Source: JANRKN01 sp033763435
Lineage (GTDB): Bacteria > Planctomycetota > Phycisphaerae > Phycisphaerales > UBA1924
Assembly (NCBI GenBank): GCA_033763435.1
Contig: JANRKN010000125.1
Coordinates: 1-45,098, forward strand
Direction: 5' to 3'
DNA length: 45,098 bases
Positions 39,689 to 45,098 of the stretch are shown piece after piece; the stretch's first letter is position 1, and each line of letters starts with the position of its first letter. The position numbers were made by a program, and so were the translations under genes. Under the pieces are notes generated by a model that was given only the letters and a program-made list of their open reading frames with translations, was not told the origin of the DNA and made no database searches.

Positions 39689-40618
39689 ATGAAGGTTGAT
39701 TCGCGTTCTTGGCGTTGGTTGTCCGCTGCGCTCACGCTGGCCGGTGGGTCGGCGCTGCTCTCGGGCTGTCAGGGTTCCTCGGCGCTCACGCGCCCGGTGC
39801 AAGCTCAGGTTCCGGACCGCGACGAGAACGCGCCCCCGGCCGGGCTTGACGAGTCGGAGGCGATCCGCGTGACCCTTGCGGCGCTGTCGATCAAGTCTGA
39901 GTCGGTGCAGCGCAACCTCGCGAACCTCCGCCGGCCCGGATACAAGGCCGAGCAGGTCATCCTCGACCATCACGGCGAGTCGATGGCGCTGGAAAGCGCC
40001 GACGGCTCGGAGGACGCGGGCGTGCTCGTGACCGCGCGCTGGGAGGGCAAGCCGCTGTATGTCCGCCGGACGCGGATCGACACGCGCCCGGGGCCGATCG
40101 TCCACACCGCGGGCGAGCTGGACATCGCGCTCCGCGGCATGGTCTGGCTCCGCGTGATGCGCGGCGGCTCGGACATCGCCTACACCCGCGACGGACGGCT
40201 GGCCATCAACTCGCAGGGCGAACTCTGCCTCGCCGACGACCCGGCCTGGCGCATCGAACCGGCGATCCGCATCCCGCCGGGCGCGACCGAGCTGACGATC
40301 GCGCGCGACGGTCGCGTCACCGCGCGGCTGAGCAGCGCGACCGAGCCGCAGACCTTGGGCATCGTCGAGACGTGGGCCTTTGCCAATCCGGAGCGACTGG
40401 TCCCGATCGGCCCCGGGCTGTACGGACACGGGCCCTCGGCGGGCGAGGCGATTCTCGCGTCCAAGGGCGTGCCGACGCCCGCGGGCAGGGGCGATCGCCT
40501 GGGCGCGATCGAGCAGGGGTATCTGGAAATGTCGAACGTGGACGCGAGCGAGCAGGGGAACGAGGCCTCGCGCGTCGAGGCGTATGTCCGGATGCTCGAA
40601 CGCGTCGCGGGGCGGTGA
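39689..40618 (+). CDS. FlgG/FlgF-like rod-family lipoprotein
   Basis: A 309-residue protein with two parts that rarely occur together. The N terminus is a lipoprotein signal with lipobox LLSGC (Cys27). After a ~30-residue linker, it has the flagellar rod/hook family N-terminal motif (VQRNLANLRRPGYKAEQ; NLAN at 76-79, PGYK at 83-86), the central FlgG-type AYTRDGRLAINSQGEL and ITIARDGRV-like strands, and the C-terminal LEMSNVDASEQ motif near residue 280. True FlgG is not lipidated and is exported by the flagellar machinery. This copy would be anchored to a membrane by Sec and lipidation, so it may be a repurposed paralogue. It lies next to efp and away from the flagellar block. Confidence 0.72.
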   Translation: MKVDSRSWRWLSAALTLAGGSALLSGCQGSSALTRPVQAQVPDRDENAPPAGLDESEAIRVTLAALSIKSESVQRNLANLRRPGYKAEQVILDHHGESMALESADGSEDAGVLVTARWEGKPLYVRRTRIDTRPGPIVHTAGELDIALRGMVWLRVMRGGSDIAYTRDGRLAINSQGELCLADDPAWRIEPAIRIPPGATELTIARDGRVTARLSSATEPQTLGIVETWAFANPERLVPIGPGLYGHGPSAGEAILASKGVPTPAGRGDRLGAIEQGYLEMSNVDASEQGNEASRVEAYVRMLERVAGR

Positions 40619-40693
40619 TTTCAGGCCCCATCGGGCCTACCATGGGCCCCCGCGAGGCCAAAGCCGGCCCGCGGGCCCTCACAGGACCGATTC

Positions 40694-41248
40694 ATGAAAG
40701 CGACCGACCTTCGTCCCGGATACGGCGTCAAGATCGACGGCAAGCTGGCCGTGCTGACCGGCGTCGAGCACCGCACGCCCGGCAACCTGCGCGCGTTCAT
40801 CCAGATCAAGTTCAAGGAGATCCTCTCGGGCAAGACGATCGAGCGTCGCCTGGGCTCCTCGGACGACATCGAGGTCGTCGATCTGGACCGCCGCGAGATG
40901 GAGTATCTCTACTCCGACTCCTCGGGCGCGACGTTCATGGACACCGAGACGTACGACCAGGTCACGCTCTCGCCCGAGCTGCTGGGCGACGCGCTGCTGT
41001 ACATGCGCCCCAACTCCAAGGCGACCGTGCTGCAGCACGACGCGAACCCGATCTCGATCGAACTGCCGGCCGCGGTCGAGCTGACGATCAAGGACACGCC
41101 CCCGGGCGTCAAGAACGCGACCGTCACCAACCAGATGAAGGACGCGACGCTGGAGACGGGCCTGAAGACCCGCGTGCCGGCGTTCATCAACATCGGCGAG
41201 AACGTCAAGATCTCGACCGCCGACGGCTCGTACCTGTCGCGCGCCTGA
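40694..41248 (+). CDS. efp: Translation elongation factor P, Asn at the tip
   Basis: A 184-residue EF-P with the three domains: KOW-like N-terminal domain, then EYLYSDSSGATFMDTETYDQ, and the C-terminal VKNATVTNQMKDATLETGLKTRVPAFI (landmarks). It rescues ribosomes stalled at poly-proline. The residue that is modified in most bacteria is Lys34 (PGKGQAF in E. coli) or Arg; here the loop is PGNLRAF, with Asn31 at that place. EpmA/B/C or EarP modification is therefore not possible at this position. Proline-rich proteins are common in this window. AGGA lies ~8 bases before the ATG; TACCAT at 40638 is a possible -10 box. It is followed by a terminator. Confidence 0.93.
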   Translation: MKATDLRPGYGVKIDGKLAVLTGVEHRTPGNLRAFIQIKFKEILSGKTIERRLGSSDDIEVVDLDRREMEYLYSDSSGATFMDTETYDQVTLSPELLGDALLYMRPNSKATVLQHDANPISIELPAAVELTIKDTPPGVKNATVTNQMKDATLETGLKTRVPAFINIGENVKISTADGSYLSRA

Positions 41249-41276
41249 TCGACTCGGAACTCTCACGCTTCCCCTG

Positions 41277-41307
41277 AACCCGCGGGCCCCGGCTCGCGGG
41301 TTTTTCG
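41277..41307 (+). terminator. Intrinsic terminator after efp
   Basis: AACCCGCG (41277-41284) pairs with CGCGGGTT (41295-41302), followed by T residues to 41305. Its tail abuts the -10 box of the next gene. Confidence 0.8.
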
Positions 41308-41313
41308 TATGCT
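41308..41313 (+). promoter_or_regulatory. -10 box of a probable leaderless shikimate kinase transcript
   Basis: TATGCT is followed by 6 bases and the ATG at 41320. No Shine-Dalgarno is present. A promoter is needed here because of the terminator just upstream. Confidence 0.5.
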
Positions 41314-41319
41314 GGGGCG

Positions 41320-41858
41320 ATGGTTCGGCACCTCATCCTGATGGGCCTCCGCGGGAGCGGCAAGTCGACGCTCGGGCGTGCCACGGCCTCGGCGCTGGCT
41401 TGGCCCTTCGTTGACCTCGACGACCACACGCCCAAGGTGCTGGGCGAAACGTCCGTTGCGTCGGCGTTTTCCAAGCACGGCCAGCCGGCGTTTCGCAAGG
41501 CCGAGGCGTCGGCGCTGGAGGCGGTGCTCCGGGCCGCGACGTCGCCCGTGGTGCTCGCGCTGGGCGGGGACACCCCACCGCGCCCGGAGCGGACGCGCTG
41601 CTCAAGCACGCGGCCCAGCGCGGCGCGCTGCTGGTCTATCTCCGCGCAAGCGAAGCAACGCTTCGCGATCGCCTCGCCCAAGCCAACAACGCCCACCGCC
41701 CCAGCCTGACGGGCAACGACCCCCTGCTGGAGATCGGCCCGGTGCTGGCCCAGCGCGATCCGCTGTACCTCGACCTTGCCAGCGATGTGATCAACGTCGA
41801 TGGGCTGGGCGAGAGTGCGGCGATCGACAAGCTGCTCGCGCTCGCACGCGGCGAGTAA
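41320..41858 (+). pseudogene. aroK: Shikimate kinase gene with a one-base frameshift
   Basis: The first ~85 residues read as shikimate kinase: GLRGSGKSTLGRA (P-loop at 9-17), WPFVDLDDHT, AFSKHGQPAFRKAEASALE and VVLALGGD. After the GGD turn the frame gives no family sequence, but the frame that joins at 41577 continues exactly: GADALLKHAAQRGALLVYLRA, NNAHRPSLTG and a stop at 41856-41858. The span of 539 bases is one short of 180 codons. One added C in the CCCC run at 41572-41575 restores a complete 179-residue enzyme. AroK phosphorylates shikimate in aromatic amino acid synthesis and is normally essential, so a read error, slippage or programmed frameshift must be considered beside true loss. 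trpF lies just downstream. Confidence 0.8.
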
Positions 41859-41887
41859 CGCGCGACTGAAGCAGGCCCGACGCGGCC

Positions 41888-42523
41888 TCAGGCCTCGGCG
41901 TCGGCCTTGCGGACTTCCCGGCAGAACTTCTCGATCAGCGCTTCGTCCTTGACGCCCCGCTCGCGCTCGACGCCCGACGAAACGTCCACGGCATAGGGCC
42001 TCACCGTGCGGATCGCTTCGCCCACGTTCTCAGGGGTGAGCCCGCCCGCGAGGATGATGGGCTTTTCAATCTCCGCCAGGTGCGGGACGAGCAGGTTCCA
42101 GTCGAAGGCTTCGCCCGAGCCCGGACGCGTGCCGTCGATCAGGATCGCGTCGACGTCGGCGTGCTCGTTCCATCGGCGGAGCTCTTTGGCGATCGTCTCG
42201 GGCCTGAACGTGACGCCCTTGATGACGCCGGGCCCGCAGTCGCGGACGAGGCCTTCGTCTTCTTCGCCGTGGAGCTGCACGATGGTGGTCGGGCAGGCTT
42301 CTTCGACGTCGCAGAAGAAGTCGACGTCCGGGTTCTGGAAGACGCCGACGGTTGAGACCAAGGGCGGCAGCGCGGACTGGATCTCGAAAGCATCCTCCGC
42401 GGCGACCTGGCGCACGGAGCCCTTGACGAAGATGAAGCCGATCGAATCGGCGCCGTGCTCGGCCGCGGCCAGCGCCGCCTCGACCGTGCGAACTCCACAG
42501 ACCTTGATACGCGTTCGGCTCAT
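41888..42523 (-). CDS. trpF: Phosphoribosylanthranilate isomerase TrpF
   Basis: A 211-residue TrpF: RIKVCGVRT with catalytic Cys9, the phosphate-binding FVKGSVRQV, VGVFQNPDVDF, IVQLHGEED, catalytic Asp130 in AILIDGTRPGSGEAFDW, and the C-terminal phosphate site LAGGLTPENVGEAI and DVSSGVERERGVKD. It catalyses the Amadori rearrangement to CdRP in tryptophan synthesis. The start overlaps the stop of the rhomboid gene by 4 bases (ATGA), so translation is coupled. It is convergent with the shikimate kinase gene, 29 bases apart. No other trp gene is present. Confidence 0.94.
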   Translation of the reverse strand: MSRTRIKVCGVRTVEAALAAAEHGADSIGFIFVKGSVRQVAAEDAFEIQSALPPLVSTVGVFQNPDVDFFCDVEEACPTTIVQLHGEEDEGLVRDCGPGVIKGVTFRPETIAKELRRWNEHADVDAILIDGTRPGSGEAFDWNLLVPHLAEIEKPIILAGGLTPENVGEAIRTVRPYAVDVSSGVERERGVKDEALIEKFCREVRKADAEA

Positions 42524-43779
42524 GCGGGATTGTTGCCCGTGTTCGCGCTCGGGGCGGGAGCAAACTCCTGCGTCAGCGCGCGCGCGAGGTTCGCATGGTC
42601 CTCGTCGAGGTCGGTCGAAAGCGCCTCAGAGAGCAGGCTGCGGGCAAGGTTCGGGTCGCCGAGCTGTCGGCCCACAAGCAGCGCGAGCATGACCTTCACG
42701 GGCCCGACCTCGCGGTCGCGCGGGTAGCCGTCGAGGAAGCGGTAGTACGCGGTCGCGGCCGACTTGGCGTCGCTCGCGACCAGAAGCGCGTTCGCGACGT
42801 CGAGCTGGAGCCTCCGCGACAGGATCGAGGCCCGCGGCACCGCGGCGTGGTCGCGCAGCAGCACGCGGTACGCCTCCAGCGCGGGCGTGAACTCACCCCG
42901 CGCCATGTCCGAGGCGATCTGCGCCCGGAGTGCTGCGACGTTCGCGGGAAAGATGTCCTCGCCGGTCGCGGGGTTCACGACCGCGGGCGCCTCGGGCGCG
43001 AAGGGGCGGCGTGCGTTCAGGCCCTCGCGCGCGACGCGCGCCCGACGGAACTCCTCCGCACGCGCGGCGGCCTGAATCTCCGCCAGACGTCTCTTCTGCG
43101 TGAAGATGTGGAAGAGATCAAACGGCTCGCGGGGCAGAACCTTGAAGGCCAGCAGCGCCAGCGCGACCGCAAACCCGAAGGCGTAGCCGCCCAGGTGCGC
43201 CATGTACGCTACGCCCCCACCACCCCCGCGTGCAGGCCCGATGACTTCCATGCCTTGCAGCAGCAGGTCGCGCGCGATGTTGAACGCGATGAAGACCACC
43301 GAGGGGACGTTGAAGACCGTGATGATGAACAGCAGAAACAGCACGCGGACGCGCGTGCGCGGGAAGAGCACGAGGAACGCGCCGCCCAGCGCGGAGACGG
43401 CGCCTGAAGCGCCGATGACCGGCGCGTCGTTGGTGAGCACGTGCGCCAGACCCGAGGCCCCGGCGCCCATCAGATAGAAGACAACGAATCCGATGCGCCC
43501 GAGCCGGTCCTCGACCGCCTGCCCGAAGACCCACAGGAAGAGCATGTTGCCCAGCAGGTGCATCACCGAGCCGTGGAGGAAGGCATAGGTGACAAAGCGC
43601 CAGGGTTCGAGCGGGGCCCATTCGAGGGCAAAGCGCTCGAGCAGCGCCGAGAGCCCCCCGGGGCTGGAACGGTCGACCAGGACTTGCACGAGCCCAACGG
43701 CGACATTGAGCGCGAGCAGCACGGGCGTGACGCGCGTGACGCGGGAGAGAGGACGATCGGTTCCCAGGGGAATGAACAC
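42520..43779 (-). CDS. Rhomboid family intramembrane serine protease with C-terminal cytoplasmic domain
   Basis: A 419-residue protein from the GTG at 43779. The six-helix rhomboid core has HLLGNMLFLWVFG, the active-site GASGAVSALGG (Ser125) and catalytic His195 in AYMAHLGGYAFGF. A glycine-rich loop precedes the last helix. From ~residue 230 on there is a soluble domain with helices resembling TPR repeats (FTPALEAYRVLLRDH; ANALLVASDAKSAATAYYRFLDGYP). It should cut membrane proteins within the bilayer; the substrate is unknown. A longer frame opens at 43872, but FIPLGTDRPL after the GTG is the usual start and TANNNT lies 6 bases before it. It overlaps trpF. Confidence 0.88.
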   Translation of the reverse strand: MFIPLGTDRPLSRVTRVTPVLLALNVAVGLVQVLVDRSSPGGLSALLERFALEWAPLEPWRFVTYAFLHGSVMHLLGNMLFLWVFGQAVEDRLGRIGFVVFYLMGAGASGLAHVLTNDAPVIGASGAVSALGGAFLVLFPRTRVRVLFLLFIITVFNVPSVVFIAFNIARDLLLQGMEVIGPARGGGGGVAYMAHLGGYAFGFAVALALLAFKVLPREPFDLFHIFTQKRRLAEIQAAARAEEFRRARVAREGLNARRPFAPEAPAVVNPATGEDIFPANVAALRAQIASDMARGEFTPALEAYRVLLRDHAAVPRASILSRRLQLDVANALLVASDAKSAATAYYRFLDGYPRDREVGPVKVMLALLVGRQLGDPNLARSLLSEALSTDLDEDHANLARALTQEFAPAPSANTGNNPA

Positions 43780-43785
43780 GGGCCG

Positions 43786-43791
43786 ATGGTA
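43786..43791 (-). promoter_or_regulatory. -10 box of a probable leaderless rhomboid-trpF transcript
   Basis: On the minus strand TACCAT is followed by 6 bases and the GTG at 43779. No Shine-Dalgarno is present. It supports the GTG as the start and gives the operon a promoter. Confidence 0.45.
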
Positions 43792-44022
43792 CGGACGCGG
43801 GCCGTCGCCGGTTCTCGGGCCGAGCGACCGAGCTCCGCCCGGGGCGGGGCTGGGGATGAGGAATGGGTGCATCCAATCGGGCGTGCGGCTCGATTTGGAG
43901 CGGTGCGGAATCTATCGGGGCGTGTTCGGCGGGCGGTTCTGCCCGCCGGGCCGCTCGGTTCGGGCGAAGTCTGAACTTCTTCACGTTCACCGCGGGGCCA
44001 TTGCGCCCCGGAGGCTTTGAGC

Positions 44023-45098
44023 ATGGCGACGTATTCGAAGGGCCTGGAAGGCGTCATCGCCGCGGAAACCAAGATGTCGTTCATCGACGGCGAGCAGGGC
44101 GTGCTCGAGTACGTCGGCATCCCGATCGGCGAGCTGGCGTCGAATTCGACCTTTGAAGAGACGGTGTTCCTGCTCTGGAACCTGCGCCTGCCCCGCAAGG
44201 ATGAGCTGGCCCGCTTCACGGGCGAGCTGCGCAAGCGCTACGAGCTGCCCGCGGGCATGGCCCAGCGCCTTCTGGCTCTCCCCCGCGATGCCAAGCCGAT
44301 GCACGTGATCCGCACGATGGTCTCGGCGCTGGCGATGCACGACCTGAACCCCGACGCGAACGACCAGGCGAGCCTCCGTGAGAAGGCGCTGAACATTCTG
44401 GCCCGCACGCCCACGTTGCTCGCGTACTTCCACCGCTATCGGATGGGCATGCCGCTGGTCTCGCCCGACCCGAACCTGTCGATCGCGGAGAACTTCCTGT
44501 ACATGCTCAACGGCGAGCGCCCGACGGCGACGATGGCCAAGGCCATGGACGTCTGCCTGATCCTGCACGCCGACCACGGGCTGAACAACTCGACGTTCTC
44601 GGCGCGGTCGGTCATGTCGACGCAGTCGGACATGTACTCGGCCATCACCGCGGCCATCGGCAGCCTCAAGGGCCCGCTGCACGGCGGCGCGAACGAGGGC
44701 GTGATGGTGATGCTCAACGAGATCCCGTCCGTCGAGGCCGCAGAGAAGTACGTGCTCGACAAGCTGTCGCGCAAGGACAAGATCATGGGCTTCGGGCACC
44801 GGGTGTACAAGAGCTACGACCCGCGGGCCAAGCACCTGCAGGTGCTCGCGAAGAAGCTCGCGGAAGACACCGGGAACATCGACCTCTACAACAAGAGCAA
44901 GCGCATCGAAGAGGTGATGGGCACGGCCGTCGCGGCCAAGGGCATCTATCCGAACGTCGACTTCTACAGCGCGACGACGTACCACTGCATCGGCCTGCCG
45001 CTGGACCTGTTCACGCCGGTGTTCGTCATCGCCCGCGTGGGCGGCTGGGCGGGCCACGTCATCGAGCAGATGTCCGACAACCGCCTCTTCCGCCCCGA
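44023..45098 (+). CDS. gltA: Citrate synthase, C-terminal end beyond the window
   Basis: 358 codons without a stop. It opens with TYSKGLEGVIAAETKMSFIDG and GVLEYVGIPIGELA, of the short (Bacillus/archaeal-type) citrate synthases. The active-site motifs are ILHADHGLNNSTF (His), GPLHGGANEGVM and MGFGHRVYKSYDPRA (His), followed by YPNVDFYSATTYHCIGLP, FTPVFVIARVGGWAGHVIEQ and NRLFRP, which is close to the usual end of the protein. It condenses acetyl-CoA with oxaloacetate at the entry of the TCA cycle; a 2-methylcitrate synthase cannot be excluded. GGAGG lies 8 bases before the ATG. The 243 bases upstream (43780-44022) hold no gene that I can see. Confidence 0.95.
   Translation, partial: MATYSKGLEGVIAAETKMSFIDGEQGVLEYVGIPIGELASNSTFEETVFLLWNLRLPRKDELARFTGELRKRYELPAGMAQRLLALPRDAKPMHVIRTMVSALAMHDLNPDANDQASLREKALNILARTPTLLAYFHRYRMGMPLVSPDPNLSIAENFLYMLNGERPTATMAKAMDVCLILHADHGLNNSTFSARSVMSTQSDMYSAITAAIGSLKGPLHGGANEGVMVMLNEIPSVEAAEKYVLDKLSRKDKIMGFGHRVYKSYDPRAKHLQVLAKKLAEDTGNIDLYNKSKRIEEVMGTAVAAKGIYPNVDFYSATTYHCIGLPLDLFTPVFVIARVGGWAGHVIEQMSDNRLFRP

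Overview
The window is a GC-rich bacterial chromosome segment, most likely from a planctomycete of the Phycisphaerae type. The evidence is a PEP-CTERM-sorted secreted protein, a secreted protein with a C-terminal membrane anchor, a type IV prepilin-like protein, futalosine-pathway menaquinone synthesis (MqnC), flagella controlled by a FliW-CsrA pair, and an EF-P whose tip residue is neither Lys nor Arg. No insertion sequence, prophage, CRISPR array or rRNA is visible.

Layout. 1-6067 is housekeeping: a CNNM transporter (cut by the window edge) with hscB, an aspartate/glutamate racemase-like protein, a full aldehyde dehydrogenase, a SIMPL-domain protein, a half-length aldehyde dehydrogenase-like protein, and an unknown membrane protein. 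6377-9795 holds fliD and fliS. 9859-12447 (minus) is sthA-holB. 12594-15530 is alaS, then a minus-strand sugar ABC uptake operon without ATPase (15621-18910). 19224-21223 holds tRNA-Leu(UAA), rpsP, trmD and rplS, with no rimM. An MDR oxidoreductase and a group of less GC-rich, probably secreted proteins follow (22382-24719).

24872-35772 is a long flagellar block: flgI, a FlgJ-type rod-binding protein, flgN, flgK, flgL, fliW, csrA and two flagellins. Together with fliD/fliS it supplies the P ring, hook-filament junction, cap, filament, export chaperones and a post-transcriptional switch. In the known model, CsrA represses flagellin mRNA, and FliW releases CsrA until FliW is titrated by free flagellin. 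Both flagellin leaders carry GGA motifs in hairpin loops, including at the ribosome binding site, as expected for CsrA targets.

35872-45098 holds a XerC/D recombinase, mqnC, a PEP-CTERM protein (minus), a FlgG-like lipoprotein, efp, a shikimate kinase gene with a one-base frameshift, a rhomboid-trpF operon (minus), and the start of citrate synthase.

Two patterns recur. First, at least six genes without a Shine-Dalgarno sequence have a TANNNT box ending 5-7 bases before the start codon, the arrangement of leaderless transcripts. Second, several genes that do have a Shine-Dalgarno sequence present its GGA in a small hairpin loop. All assignments come from reading the sequence; no database search was run.
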